Positions 15,953 through 24,637 are shown, counted from the stretch's first letter. The stretch is DNA of 45,118 bases from an uncultured Merdimonas sp. (GCA_944383645.1 CALWQJ010000003.1:1-45118); one strand, 5' to 3'. The notes: generated from the letters alone by a model not told the origin. Numbers and translations: made by a program.

Positions 15953-16900
15953 TTACGCTTCCTTCTTTTCCGCCGTTCTCGCGAAGAAGTTCGCCAGAAT
16001 CGCTCCGGATACGTTGTGCCATACGCTGAACACAGCTCCCGGAATCGTAGCCAGCGGATACTGGGCGAAATGTACGGTAGCCAGAGAGGTGGCCAGACCG
16101 GAGTTCTGCATGCCGACCTCGATGGAGATGGCGCGGCACTTGGTCTCGTCCAGCTTCAGCAGCTTTCCTACCACATAGCCCAGCAGATATCCCAGCACGT
16201 TGTGCAGGATGACAACCACGATAATCAGCAGACCGGAGGTCATCAGGTTCGCGGAGTTCGCGGATACTACGGCTGCCACGATCGCCACGATCGCCAGGGT
16301 AGAAACCAGCGGCAGAATCTCTACCACCGCCTCGGTGAATTTCTGGAAGAAATGGTTAATCAGGAAGCCCAGCACAATGGGCAGGATCACAACCTGTACG
16401 ATGGAAAGGAACATGCTCCAGATATCCACGTCTACCGTCTGTCCGGCGTAGAGATAGGTCAGAGCCGGGGTCAGGAACGGCGCCAGAATCGTGGAACATG
16501 CCGTCATTCCTACGGAAAGGGCCACATCACCCTTGGAGAGATAGGTCATCACGTTGGAAGAGGTTCCTCCGGGGCAGGTGCCTACCAGGATGACGCCGAT
16601 GGCCAGCTCCGGGCTCAGGCCGAACACCTTGGTAAGGGCAAAGGCCAGAAACGGCATGATGGCAAACTGCGCGCAGCAGCCGATGATGACGTCCTTGGGG
16701 CGGCTGAACACGACCTTGAAGTCATGGGGCTTCAGCGTCAGGCCCATGCCGAACATTACGATTCCCAGCAGGGGATTAACGTAGCTGGTCTTCAAGAAGC
16801 TGACCGATGAGGGCACGAAAAGTGCCAGCGCCGCTACCAGGATAACGATGATCGCCATATAGCGGCTGACGAAAGCAGTAATTTTCTTCAGTACTTCCAT
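15953..16900 (-). CDS. BASS family (bile acid:Na+ symporter-like) transporter
   Basis: A 315-residue, roughly ten-helix secondary transporter. I chose ATG 16900, because GGAGGAAAAAAGA lies just upstream; an in-frame ATG 24 bases earlier would contain that site. Family marks are MFGMGLTLKPHDFK, GVILVGTCPGGTSSNVMTYLSKGDVALS (the Na+-site crossover) and EVGMQNSGLATSLA (second crossover). Bacterial members move bile acids, pantothenate, or 2-keto and other organic acids; the substrate here cannot be read from sequence. A full T-box leader controls it, which points to an amino-acid-linked substrate. Confidence 0.9.
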   Translation of the reverse strand: MEVLKKITAFVSRYMAIIVILVAALALFVPSSVSFLKTSYVNPLLGIVMFGMGLTLKPHDFKVVFSRPKDVIIGCCAQFAIMPFLAFALTKVFGLSPELAIGVILVGTCPGGTSSNVMTYLSKGDVALSVGMTACSTILAPFLTPALTYLYAGQTVDVDIWSMFLSIVQVVILPIVLGFLINHFFQKFTEAVVEILPLVSTLAIVAIVAAVVSANSANLMTSGLLIIVVVILHNVLGYLLGYVVGKLLKLDETKCRAISIEVGMQNSGLATSLATVHFAQYPLATIPGAVFSVWHNVSGAILANFFARTAEKKEA

Positions 16901-16979
16901 TCTTTTTTCCTCCATATTCCTCATTCATATCCGATAAACAGTCTGCGACGACAGGCAGAGCTTCCGCCATTCAGCCATC

Positions 16980-17305
16980 AAAAAAGCCTCTGTCTCTTTT
17001 CAGAGACAAAGGCTTATCAACCTCTGCGGTACCACTCTCATTGCCATAATTATGACCACTTCGCCCCGTCTGTCAACGGGAAACAGGATAACGGCTGCCA
17101 GCCGTCCAGGCTTACTGGGAATCCGGGCGCCCGCGCAATCCATCCACGCATTCCGTGCGCTTGTAACCCTTACGCTTCCGCCGCTTCCATCCTTTCAGTC
17201 CGGATGCTCAGAGGTGATTTTCACCGAAGCTTCCTCACCGCCCTCGCATCCTCGGCGGCTCGCTGCAGATTCCCTTCCGGCTACTCTTCCTCGTCATCAC
17301 AAAAT
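16980..17305 (-). promoter_or_regulatory. T-box leader (probable glycine specifier) of the BASS-family gene
   Basis: Read on the minus strand: the Stem I base GATGACGAGGAAGAGTAG (near 17298-17281), the distal Stem I AG-bulge and loop (GCGAGCC...GGATGCGAGGGCGG), the specifier region CTGAAAGGATGG (GGA at 17192-17190), the T-box core AGAGTGGTACCGCAGAGG (17038-17021), and a terminator GCCTTTGTCTCT/AGAGACAGAGGC with six U (17013-16980). Aligning GAAAGGA with GAAAGGC of the glyQS leader makes GGA (Gly) the specifier. AGG or AAG in the neighbouring registers cannot be excluded by eye. Uncharged tRNA should favour the antiterminator. Confidence 0.92.
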
Positions 17306-17320
17306 ATTTATACTTTCTTT

Positions 17321-17349
17321 ATACTACTGCCGTCCTGCCGATTTGTCAA
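17321..17349 (-). promoter_or_regulatory. Sigma-A promoter of the T-box leader
   Basis: On the minus strand TTGACA (17349-17344) and TAGTAT (17326-17321) are exactly 17 bases apart. Transcription would begin near 17314, just before Stem I. The -35 lies 8 bases beyond the metI stop, so the BASS gene is separately transcribed despite following metI on the same strand. Confidence 0.75.
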
Positions 17350-17356
17350 TAGATTT

Positions 17357-18064
17357 TTAACGTCCCTTCAGGCGCTTATCTGATTTCACCGCCAGGCGCG
17401 TACCTGCGCTCTGGAAGATCTGCACCAGAATGACCAGCAGGATCACCGCCAGCAGCATCACCAGGTACTTGTAACGGTTATAGCCGTAGCTGATGGCGAT
17501 CTTGCCCAGGCCGCCGCCGCCGATAGCGCCGCTCATGGCGGAATAGCCCAGGATGGTCGTGATCGCGATGGTGAAATTGGAAAGCAGGGAGGGCACGCTC
17601 TCCGGAATCATCACCTTCATGATGATCTGAAGCGGGGAAGCGCCCATGCTCTGGGCCATCTCGATGATATTGGGATTCACCTCCCGGAGGCTGCTCTCCA
17701 CCAGCCGGGCCACAAAGGGAAAGGACGCGATCACCAGGGGCACGATGGACGCCACCGTTCCCACCGTGGTGCCCACGATAAGCCTCGAAAGGGGAAATAC
17801 CATAATCATCAGGATCAGGAAGGGCACGGAACGCAGCAGATTGATCACCACATTCAGCGCCTGCATCACGCCTTTGGGAAGGGGCCTCACGCCGTTCTTT
17901 TCCCCGGCCACCAGAAGCACGCCCAGCGGCAGGCCGATCGCAATCGCGATCGCCGTGGCGATAACCGTCACATAGACCGTCTCCCAGATTCCCAGCGGGA
18001 ACTCATTTTGTACAATCCGAATCGTTTCTTCGATCGTCTCCTGAGCAAACAGCTTATCAAACAT
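17357..18064 (-). CDS. metI: Methionine ABC transporter permease MetI
   Basis: A 235-residue membrane subunit of the D/L-methionine importer with five hydrophobic helices. WETVYVTVIATAIAIAIGLPLGVLL is the first pair. The EAA-type cytoplasmic loop is VESSLREVNPNIIEMAQSMGASPLQIIMKVMIPES (visible here as EMAQSMGASPLQII), which docks on MetN. YSAMSGAIGGGGLG near residue 178 is highly typical of MetI. It overlaps metN by 8 bases. Confidence 0.95.
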   Translation of the reverse strand: MFDKLFAQETIEETIRIVQNEFPLGIWETVYVTVIATAIAIAIGLPLGVLLVAGEKNGVRPLPKGVMQALNVVINLLRSVPFLILMIMVFPLSRLIVGTTVGTVASIVPLVIASFPFVARLVESSLREVNPNIIEMAQSMGASPLQIIMKVMIPESVPSLLSNFTIAITTILGYSAMSGAIGGGGLGKIAISYGYNRYKYLVMLLAVILLVILVQIFQSAGTRLAVKSDKRLKGR

Positions 18065-19067
18065 GGTCTGTCACCTCCTCCACCAGCACGTCCGGGATGC
18101 TGCGCAGGTACTCCATAGCCCGGCGCACCGTAGCGTCGTCTCCGTTGATGCCAAGCAGCATATTTCCGTATGCCTTGTCCCCGATGCTCCGGGTGGACGC
18201 ACCCAGGATGCTGGCCGCGATCTGCTCCTCCATGGCCATCTTCGCGATCAGGGGCTCCCTGGAGGCCACCGCCCCGCTGAACACCACGCGGATGCGCCGC
18301 TCGCCCTTCGTCTCCAGCAGGATTTCGTCTGCTCCCTCCGGGAACACCAGACGCTTCGCCGCCTTGGACTTGGGACTCGAGAAGATCTCGCTGACCAGTC
18401 CCTCCTCCACCACGCGGCCTTCATCCAGAATCGCCACCCGGCTGCAGATCTCCTCCACCACGCTCATCTGATGGGTGATGATGATGACCGAGATGCCAAG
18501 CCGCCGGTTGATGTCCCGGATCAGCTCCAGAATGGAATGGGTCGTCTTCGGATCCAGGGCGCTGGTGGCCTCGTCGCAGAGCAGGACCTTCGGATCCGTC
18601 GCCAGGGCCCTGGCGATGGCGATCCGCTGCTGCTGGCCGCCGGACAGCTGGGCCGGGTAGGCGTTCGCCTTATCCGGCAGGCCCACGATCTCCAGAAGCT
18701 CCATGGCCCTCTTTTTCGCGTCTGCCTTGTTCACGCCCGCCAGCTCCAGGGGGAAACAGATATTTTTCAGGCAGGTGCGCTGCATCAGAAGGTTGAAGCC
18801 CTGGAAAATCATCGTAATCTCCCGGCGGATCTTGCGAAGCTCGGCCATAGGCAGCGCCCCGATATCCTCCCCGTCGATCAGCACCTGGCCCTCCGTGGGC
18901 CGCTCCAGCATATTAATGCAGCGGACCAGCGTACTCTTGCCCGCCCCGCTCATGCCGATGATTCCGTAAATATCTCCGTCCTGAATGGTCAGGTTCACGC
19001 CTTTGAGCGCTTCCACCGTGCCGTCAGCCGTCTGAAACTCCTTGGACAGATTTCTAATCTCTATCAT
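18057..19067 (-). CDS. metN: Methionine ABC transporter ATP-binding protein MetN
   Basis: A 336-residue ATPase. Walker A is GMSGAGKST near 38-46, the signature is LSGGQQQRIAIARALA near 141, and Walker B is VLLCDEATSALDPKTT. A C-terminal NIL domain (about 258-336: RRIRVVFSGAVASREPLIAK, INGDDATVRRAMEYL) in the family binds methionine and trans-inhibits transport. It starts at CCGGAGGAAATT-ATG, after the hairpin that follows metQ. Confidence 0.96.
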   Translation of the reverse strand: MIEIRNLSKEFQTADGTVEALKGVNLTIQDGDIYGIIGMSGAGKSTLVRCINMLERPTEGQVLIDGEDIGALPMAELRKIRREITMIFQGFNLLMQRTCLKNICFPLELAGVNKADAKKRAMELLEIVGLPDKANAYPAQLSGGQQQRIAIARALATDPKVLLCDEATSALDPKTTHSILELIRDINRRLGISVIIITHQMSVVEEICSRVAILDEGRVVEEGLVSEIFSSPKSKAAKRLVFPEGADEILLETKGERRIRVVFSGAVASREPLIAKMAMEEQIAASILGASTRSIGDKAYGNMLLGINGDDATVRRAMEYLRSIPDVLVEEVTDHV

Positions 19068-19081
19068 AATTTCCTCCGGAT

Positions 19082-19114
19082 AAAAAGGCGCCGGAAGCCA
19101 GTTCTCCGGCGCCT
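19082..19114 (-). terminator. Intra-operon terminator/attenuator between metQ and metN
   Basis: AGGCGCCGGA (19086-19095) and TCCGGCGCCT (19105-19114) are perfect 10-bp arms. The minus-strand transcript continues into TTTTTA, a textbook intrinsic terminator. It lies between the metQ stop and the metN ribosome site, so most transcripts should stop after metQ. That would give an excess of the binding protein over membrane subunits. Confidence 0.8.
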
Positions 19115-19135
19115 CTCCTGCGTATTGTGTACTTT

Positions 19136-19999
19136 TTACTTTCCTTCTGTGATGGCGTCCAGGGAGGTCTGCTTTCCTCCATAGATTCCCATGGGCTCCA
19201 CATGGATGGTCGCCACAGATACCACGTGGGTTCCGTTCTCCGCGTTGAAATCATCCAGGTAGGGCTGGTGCTGGAAATAGTTCGCGTCTACCTCTCCGGT
19301 GTCTACCACGTTATTGGGCTGCACATAGTCTGTGAACTCCATGATATCCAGAGTGATGCCGCGCTCTGCCAGAATCTCCTTTGCCACCTGAAGAATCTCC
19401 GCGTGGGGAGCCGGAGAAGCCGCCACTGTGATCGTCGTTCCCGCCAGGGCGTCGTAGTCTACGGACGCGTCATAGCCGTCTGTGGGATTGTCCACGGTGC
19501 TCACCACGTCTCCGCCGTACTCCTCCAGAATGAAATCGGCCACCTGCTGGCTCTCCAGAGCCGCCTTCAGGGCCTTGATGTTGTCATTGTTCTCCGTGCC
19601 TTCCTTTACTGCCAGCACATTGCCGTAGGCGGAGAAGGAGCCTTCCACAGCCAGGGAATCCTCCATGGGATTCAAGCCCGCGTCGATGGCGTAGTTGGAA
19701 TTGATGACCGCGTAGTCCATATCCTGAAGCACGTTGGGCAGCTGGGCCGCCTCTACCTCGTTAAAGGTGATATTGTAAGGATTCTCCGCGATATCCAGGA
19801 CTGTCGCGGTGATCCCCGCGCCCTCCTCCAGGGTGATATAGCCAAGCTCCTCCAGAAGCATCAGCGCGCGGGCCTCGTTCGTCGTATCGTTGGGCACTCC
19901 GATCTCCACGCCCTTCTTTCCTCCGCCGCAGGCGGTAAGAGCCAGCGCCGCCGTCATGCAGACTGCAAGAGCGGTCATTTTTTTCACAAGCTTTCTCAT
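19136..19999 (-). CDS. metQ: Methionine-binding lipoprotein MetQ (NlpA family)
   Basis: A 287-residue substrate-binding lipoprotein of the MetNIQ importer. The signal peptide ends in LALTAC with the lipidated Cys at 24. Family marks are VEIGVPNDTTNEARALMLLEE (seen in part), LPNVLQDMDYAVINSNYAIDAGL and a C-terminal YLDDFNAENGTHVVSVATIHVEPMG-type segment. TGGAGGAAAGAGTATT precedes the ATG. It is the promoter-proximal gene of metQNI. Confidence 0.95.
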   Translation of the reverse strand: MRKLVKKMTALAVCMTAALALTACGGGKKGVEIGVPNDTTNEARALMLLEELGYITLEEGAGITATVLDIAENPYNITFNEVEAAQLPNVLQDMDYAVINSNYAIDAGLNPMEDSLAVEGSFSAYGNVLAVKEGTENNDNIKALKAALESQQVADFILEEYGGDVVSTVDNPTDGYDASVDYDALAGTTITVAASPAPHAEILQVAKEILAERGITLDIMEFTDYVQPNNVVDTGEVDANYFQHQPYLDDFNAENGTHVVSVATIHVEPMGIYGGKQTSLDAITEGK

Positions 20000-20026
20000 A
20001 ATACTCTTTCCTCCATTCTCCAGGCC

Positions 20027-20059
20027 AAGACAGCCCGCCCAAAACGGGCAGGCTGTCTT
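20027..20059 (-). promoter_or_regulatory. Hairpin in the metQ 5' leader
   Basis: AAGACAGCC (20027-20035) and GGCTGTCTT (20051-20059) pair, extended by GCCC/GGGC inside. It lies between the presumed start point near 20073 and the metQ ribosome site and has no U tract. The leader is too short for an S-box and shows no T-box core. It may affect mRNA stability or bind a regulator; function unknown. Confidence 0.4.
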
Positions 20060-20079
20060 AGCTGTCGCATTTGCTATTT

Positions 20080-20108
20080 ATCATACCGAATTTTGTCTCT
20101 GTTTGCAA
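20080..20108 (-). promoter_or_regulatory. Sigma-A promoter of metQNI
   Basis: On the minus strand TTGCAA (20108-20103) and TATGAT (20085-20080) are separated by exactly 17 bases. The -35 begins 8 bases after the FmdE-family stop codon, so metQNI is a separate unit. Confidence 0.65.
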
Positions 20109-20115
20109 GTCTTTC

Positions 20116-20676
20116 TTACACGGCAAAGCGGTTGTAGGCCTGATAGCAGTCCGGGCACAGCATTTCGTCTCCTTGAAGATGAATCATATGCTCCGCCGTA
20201 CTCTCGCCGCAGCGGCTGCAGGGGATGGATTTGAAGATCCGCGCAGGCTCCGGAAGCGTCAGCTTCGCCTCCTTTACCTCAAACATCTCCTCTGGCCGGC
20301 TGGCCTGATAATACTGGAAGGATTCCGCCTTCGTCATCCCCTCCGGCCGGGGCTTTAAGACCAGGCGTACGGCTTTGCCCGTCTTCCGGCTGTAGAAGGA
20401 AAAGGCCTGTTTTCCCGTCATGTGGAACAACAGATTCCCTTTTCCGATGCTGCAGCCTAAGATCACCTGAATGGCGTCCACGCCGCAGGCGTCGTTCTCG
20501 CAGATGCATACCAGCTCCTCGTCGGCGGAAAAGCAGCCCTTCCCTGCCTTTTCCTTCTCCGCCTCCAGGCCAAGAAGCCGGATCGCGTAAAGTGAAGCCT
20601 TATAGCCTATGGTCAGCCCTCCGCATTCGTGTCCGTGGAAGGACGCGCATTTTTCCCAAAGTTCCTTTTCGTCCAT
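20116..20676 (-). CDS. FmdE family protein with C-terminal zinc finger
   Basis: A 186-residue protein. The FmdE domain begins CASFHGHECGGLTIGYKA near residue 11, with the conserved Cys/His pair, and continues through CICENDACGVDAIQVILGCSIGKGNL, a second Cys-containing motif. The tail has a four-Cys zinc-ribbon, CSRCGESTAEHM...MLCPDC, near 152-178. The domain is named for a subunit of formylmethanofuran dehydrogenase, but most bacterial members have no known reaction. Here it is the last gene of a unit with an ABC metal/corrinoid-type importer and a methyltransferase, which suggests a role in handling a metal or metal chelate. Confidence 0.85.
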   Translation of the reverse strand: MDEKELWEKCASFHGHECGGLTIGYKASLYAIRLLGLEAEKEKAGKGCFSADEELVCICENDACGVDAIQVILGCSIGKGNLLFHMTGKQAFSFYSRKTGKAVRLVLKPRPEGMTKAESFQYYQASRPEEMFEVKEAKLTLPEPARIFKSIPCSRCGESTAEHMIHLQGDEMLCPDCYQAYNRFAV

Positions 20677-20692
20677 TTCTTTCTCTCCTTTT

Positions 20693-21514
20693 TCAGGTGT
20701 TGGCCACGTTCCAGTATATGGTGACGATAGTCGTCCTTGTGGTCTCTTCTACCTTTCCGTCCCGGCTGATTTCCCGCAGGAAGGAACGGATCGCCTGCTC
20801 CTCCTCCTTCGTAAGCTCCTTCCGGAGCCTGGCCCGGTCCACGCACCAGCGCTCCATGCTCTCCAGGGAACGGGTGCTTTTCCATACCTCCTTCCGGTAG
20901 GAAAGCTCCGGCTCATATCCTTTCAGCCACAGGTAGGCGAAGGTGTTCATCACAGCCTCGTCCAGCTGCTCCCGGCCCAAAAGTCCCGCCCGCAGAAAGG
21001 CCGCGTCCTGGACGGCGTCCTCCCGCCTTGCGGGCTTTACCAGGAAGCAATGGCCCTTCGCGCAGGCGTTCATCTTATCCAGCGTCCCATAATCCGCGAT
21101 GGCCGGCGTCATATGGGCGAAGACCAGATCGAAGCGCCCCCGGAAGCCCAGGGCGTCGATGTCCGCCGTCTGCCAGTCTTCCTTATAAAAGCTCACGTTG
21201 GAAAGCTGTTCCTTCCGTGCATAGCGTCCGGCCGCCTCCAGCATCCTTCCGGAGACATCCGTCCCTGCCGCCTCTTTTACGTCCTTTGCCAGCGCCAGGG
21301 AATACTTTCCGCCGCCGCAGCCGATATCCAGAGCCGACATGCTCCGATCCGGCCTGGCCTTTTCATACAGGTACCGGAGAAATTCATTGTTTTCCGCCGA
21401 CGGAAGCTCCCCCACCTCAAAGTCCTCCGCCCGCTCGTCCCATATTTTTTCCTGGATCCGTCCGTTCTCCGGCTTCCCGGGCCTCCAGGCGTCCCGAAGC
21501 TCCTCCAGCGTCAT
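20693..21514 (-). CDS. Class I SAM-dependent methyltransferase
   Basis: A 273-residue Rossmann-fold methyltransferase. Motif I is ALDIGCGGGKYSLALA near 99-114, motif II is AAGTDVSGRMLEAAGRYA, and the post-motif region DLVFAHMTPAIADYGTLDKM binds the substrate. The N-terminus (TLEELRDAWRPGKPENGRIQEKIW) and C-terminal helices are not of a family I recognise as characterised. The ATG overlaps the ATPase stop (ATGA), so it is tightly coupled to the importer. The substrate is unknown; a chelator or corrinoid-related small molecule is a guess from context. Confidence 0.85.
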   Translation of the reverse strand: MTLEELRDAWRPGKPENGRIQEKIWDERAEDFEVGELPSAENNEFLRYLYEKARPDRSMSALDIGCGGGKYSLALAKDVKEAAGTDVSGRMLEAAGRYARKEQLSNVSFYKEDWQTADIDALGFRGRFDLVFAHMTPAIADYGTLDKMNACAKGHCFLVKPARREDAVQDAAFLRAGLLGREQLDEAVMNTFAYLWLKGYEPELSYRKEVWKSTRSLESMERWCVDRARLRKELTKEEEQAIRSFLREISRDGKVEETTRTTIVTIYWNVANT

Positions 21515-22281
21515 CCTTCGCCCTCCTCCTCGTCTACCAGCACCATTTTCTGGGTTCCCACGGTACGCACCTCGCCCCGGACCCCATAGACCTTCAGAAG
21601 GGCTTCCCGATCCAGGATCTCCGTATCGCCGTACCGGTACACCTCACCCTCCTGCATCAGCAGGAAGGCGTCGCAGAAGCGCAGTGCCAGATTCAGATCG
21701 TGAATGACCACGATGGCGGAGATTCCCGATTCGTGGCAGATATCCTTTACGATCTGGAGCACCTGGTACTGATTTTTCAGATCCAGGCTGCTGGTGGGCT
21801 CGTCCAGAAGCAGAAGCTTTGGCTCCTGGGCCAGGGCACGGGCCAGCATCACCTTCTGGCGCTCTCCGCCGCTTAACTGATTCAGGAAGCGTCCCCGGAA
21901 ATCCGAGACCTTCAGCCGGTCCATGGCTCTGTGGACCAGCTCGTGGTCATGCTCCGTAAAGCCCCAGCGCATATAGGGGCGCCTTCCCAGCATCACCATG
22001 TCGTGGACGGTCATCTGGGTATTCGGCACATTCTGCGCCACAAAGGCGATCCGTTTCGCCACCTGGCGGACCGGCATTTTCAGCAGATCTTCTCCGTTCA
22101 GGATCACCTCTCCCGCGTCCGGAGCGATGATCCGGTTGAAGCACTTGAGCATGGTGCTCTTTCCCACGCCGTTGTTCCCCAGGATCGCCAGAAATTTTCC
22201 GTCCTCCAGGGTGAAATTGATTTTTTTCAGCACTCTGGGGCCGCCCTGATAATGAAACTGCAGATCCTTCACCACTAACAT
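21511..22281 (-). CDS. ABC transporter ATP-binding protein, FecE/BtuD type
   Basis: A 256-residue ATPase. Walker A is GNNGVGKSTML near 35-45, the signature is LSGGERQKVMLARALA near 136, Walker B is LLLLDEPTSSLDLKNQ, and the switch His is VVIHDLNLALRF. It is most like ATPases of iron-chelate, heme and cobalamin importers. It overlaps the permease gene by 7 bases. The substrate is not determined by sequence. Confidence 0.92.
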   Translation of the reverse strand: MLVVKDLQFHYQGGPRVLKKINFTLEDGKFLAILGNNGVGKSTMLKCFNRIIAPDAGEVILNGEDLLKMPVRQVAKRIAFVAQNVPNTQMTVHDMVMLGRRPYMRWGFTEHDHELVHRAMDRLKVSDFRGRFLNQLSGGERQKVMLARALAQEPKLLLLDEPTSSLDLKNQYQVLQIVKDICHESGISAIVVIHDLNLALRFCDAFLLMQEGEVYRYGDTEILDREALLKVYGVRGEVRTVGTQKMVLVDEEEGEG

Positions 22282-23366
22282 TTCTGCTTTCCTCCTTTGA
22301 ATAAGAGGTACAGGAACAGCGGCGCGCCGAGGAAGGAGGTGATCGCGCCGATAGGCAGGATCACCGGGCTTACCACCGTCCTGGCAAACAGATCGCCCAG
22401 AAGCAGAAGCGAGGCTCCCGCCAGGAGCGAGCCGGGAATCAGATAGACATGATTGTTGCCCACCACCATGCGCACGATGTGGGGCGCCACCAGGCCGATG
22501 AAATTAATCAGGCCGATATAGGATACAATCGTGGACGCTGTAAAGCAGCACACCAGCATATTGACAATCATCAGGCGGCGCACCCGGATCCCCAGGCTGA
22601 TGGCCGTCTCCGTGCCGCTCTGGAGGGCGTTGTAATCCCAGCGGTGGAACAGGAAATACAGGGAGGCCGCCAGCACCACCACCGCCATGAAGCGGATCTC
22701 GCCCCAGGTGGTGCTTCCCAGATCGCCGAAGGTCCAGAACACCAGCGTCGCCAGCTCCACCTCGTCGGCAAAATACTGGAGCAGGGTCGTGGCTCCCGTG
22801 AACATGGAGCTGATGGCCACGCCGGCCAGCACGATGGATTCCGCAGACACCTGCCGGAATTTCGACAGGGCGAAAATCACCACTGCCACCGCCATGCTTC
22901 CGACAAAGGCGCAAAAAGAGACGCCAAGGCCGCTTCCGGAAGCTCCCGCCCCCAGGATAATGATGGCAAAGGCCGCTCCAAAGCCCGCGCCCTGGGACAC
23001 GCCCAAGGTAGACGCGGAGGCCAGGGGGTTATTGAGGATCGCCTGCAGAATGCAGCCTGTGACCCCAAGGCCCGCCCCCGCCGCCGCTGCCGTGCAGATC
23101 CGGGGCAGGCGGACATTTCGCACCACGATATTGATCTTCTCATCGGAAGCCTGTCCAAAAATCCCCTTCAGCAGCTCCCCCACCGGCGTCTCGTAGGAAC
23201 CCGCCCAGAGGGACAGCACTGCGGAAGCCAGCAGGATCACCCCCAGCAGGATCAGGAAGGCTGCGTTCTTCCTCTGGTTCCTGCAGTACAGGGAATCCCT
23301 GACGTGGGCCTCCATATCGTATTCTGCTTTTTTCGTTGTCTCTGTTGTCTCTGTCTTTTTTTTCAT
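22275..23366 (-). CDS. FecCD-type ABC transporter permease
   Basis: A 363-residue permease with about ten helices, as in BtuC and FhuB. Family marks are VRLPRICTAAAAGAGLGVTGCILQAILNNPLASASTLGVSQGAGFGAAFA (visible as LNNPLASASTLGVSQGAG) near 90-110 and FIGLVAPHIVRMVVGNNH near 285. I chose ATG 23366 (MKKKTETTE) because it clears the binding-protein gene; an in-frame ATG at 23417 would overlap it. The start is uncertain. Confidence 0.92.
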   Translation of the reverse strand: MKKKTETTETTKKAEYDMEAHVRDSLYCRNQRKNAAFLILLGVILLASAVLSLWAGSYETPVGELLKGIFGQASDEKINIVVRNVRLPRICTAAAAGAGLGVTGCILQAILNNPLASASTLGVSQGAGFGAAFAIIILGAGASGSGLGVSFCAFVGSMAVAVVIFALSKFRQVSAESIVLAGVAISSMFTGATTLLQYFADEVELATLVFWTFGDLGSTTWGEIRFMAVVVLAASLYFLFHRWDYNALQSGTETAISLGIRVRRLMIVNMLVCCFTASTIVSYIGLINFIGLVAPHIVRMVVGNNHVYLIPGSLLAGASLLLLGDLFARTVVSPVILPIGAITSFLGAPLFLYLLFKGGKQKC

Positions 23367-23385
23367 TGCTGTCGTATCTTCCAAT

Positions 23386-24537
23386 TTATTCTCCCAGGGT
23401 GAGCGGCCCGAATTCATAGCCCTCTGCCTTCAAATCCTCATAAAAATCCGTTCCCAGCAGCAGCTCAAAGATCTCAGCCGCCTTTTCCTCTATATTGATA
23501 TCCGCGAACTGCTCCGGATAGAGAATGGAGGCCGCGTAATAGGTATCCGCCAGGGCTGTGTCCAGGTTAGAGGCGCTGGAGCGGAAGGAAATCTGGGAAT
23601 AGACCCTTCCCTCCTGCACGGCGGTCAGCTGCTCATAGAACGCCGGATTGGAGGCGTAATCCTCATTAATCAGGTCGATGCCGTTGTAATCCAGGAAAAT
23701 CACATCCGGATCCCAGGCCAGCACCTGCTCCGGGTCAATGTCGAAGGGACCGTTCTGCCCTGTCTCGTCTGCCAGGTTTCTGGCGTGAATCGCCGCGAAG
23801 GGCCCATACTGGGCTTCCGTCCCTTCAAAGCCGTGGGCTCCCTTGTAGCTTACGCCGCCCACGTAAGCCGTGGGCTTGTCCTCCTCGGCCACGCCGGCCG
23901 TCCGCTCCTCCAAATCTGCCTTTACGCTGTCCAGATAGGCCGTAAGCTCCTGGGCCCGCTCCTCTTTTCCATACAGCTCTCCCATCAGGCGGATGGTCTC
24001 ATAGGCATTCTCATCCAGCATCTGGTCGCTTCCCGGAACCACCACCACCGGAATCCCTGTGGTATCCTGCAGGTTGTCCGCCTCGCTGGCGTCATGGCTG
24101 GCCAGCACAATCACATCCGGGTCTGCCGTGATAATCTCCTCGGCGTAGTGGGAACCGTTATTGCCCACGATGGGCAGATCCGCGAACAGCTCATAATTTA
24201 CATAATTATATCCTCTGGAAATGGACTGCTCCTTCTCATAGTCCTCCACTCCCACCACAAGATCCTGGGCCTGCAGATAGCAGGTGTAGCGCAGCGCCCC
24301 CACATTCAGGCATACGATGCTCTCCACTGTCTCCGGCACCTCCACCTCGCGGCCCGCGCTGTCTGTCAGGATTCTGGCGCCTTCCGCCGCCTCCGCTTCC
24401 AAAGCAGCCTCCCCGGCGCTTCCGGAAGCTGTCTTATCTGTCTTATCTGTCTCATCTGCCGCCCTCTGTCCGCATCCGGCAGCTCCCGCCAGCATACAGA
24501 AAGCCAAAAGGCATGTAAGTATTTTCTTTCCCGTCAT
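23386..24537 (-). CDS. ABC transporter substrate-binding lipoprotein (iron-chelate/cobalamin class)
   Basis: A 383-residue lipoprotein, counted from ATG 24537, which follows AAAAGGAGACAGGAACT. The signal peptide ends LAGAAGC with Cys22. TonB-independent periplasmic-binding fold (class III): ILTDSAGREVEVPETVESIVCLN-type start (seen as DSAGREVEVPETVESIV), ADPDVIVLASHDASEADNLQ near the hinge, and WDPDVIFLDYNGIDLINEDYA near 305. The ligand is not readable from sequence; corrinoids, siderophores and molybdate are all carried by this class. I found no cobalamin riboswitch upstream. Confidence 0.88.
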   Translation of the reverse strand: MTGKKILTCLLAFCMLAGAAGCGQRAADETDKTDKTASGSAGEAALEAEAAEGARILTDSAGREVEVPETVESIVCLNVGALRYTCYLQAQDLVVGVEDYEKEQSISRGYNYVNYELFADLPIVGNNGSHYAEEIITADPDVIVLASHDASEADNLQDTTGIPVVVVPGSDQMLDENAYETIRLMGELYGKEERAQELTAYLDSVKADLEERTAGVAEEDKPTAYVGGVSYKGAHGFEGTEAQYGPFAAIHARNLADETGQNGPFDIDPEQVLAWDPDVIFLDYNGIDLINEDYASNPAFYEQLTAVQEGRVYSQISFRSSASNLDTALADTYYAASILYPEQFADINIEEKAAEIFELLLGTDFYEDLKAEGYEFGPLTLGE

Positions 24538-24637
24538 AGTTCCTGTCTCCTTTTCGTTTTGTGTGCTGCAGGGCCGCCTCCGTCTTCCAGAGGCATACCC
24601 GTCTCCAGCGGCGCGGTTTCTCATCTGAACCAAAAGG

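Noticed and set aside
20000..20115. S-box (SAM) riboswitch or Met T-box before metQ
   Set aside because: The leader is only about 75 bases with one simple hairpin and no T-box core or S-box motifs.
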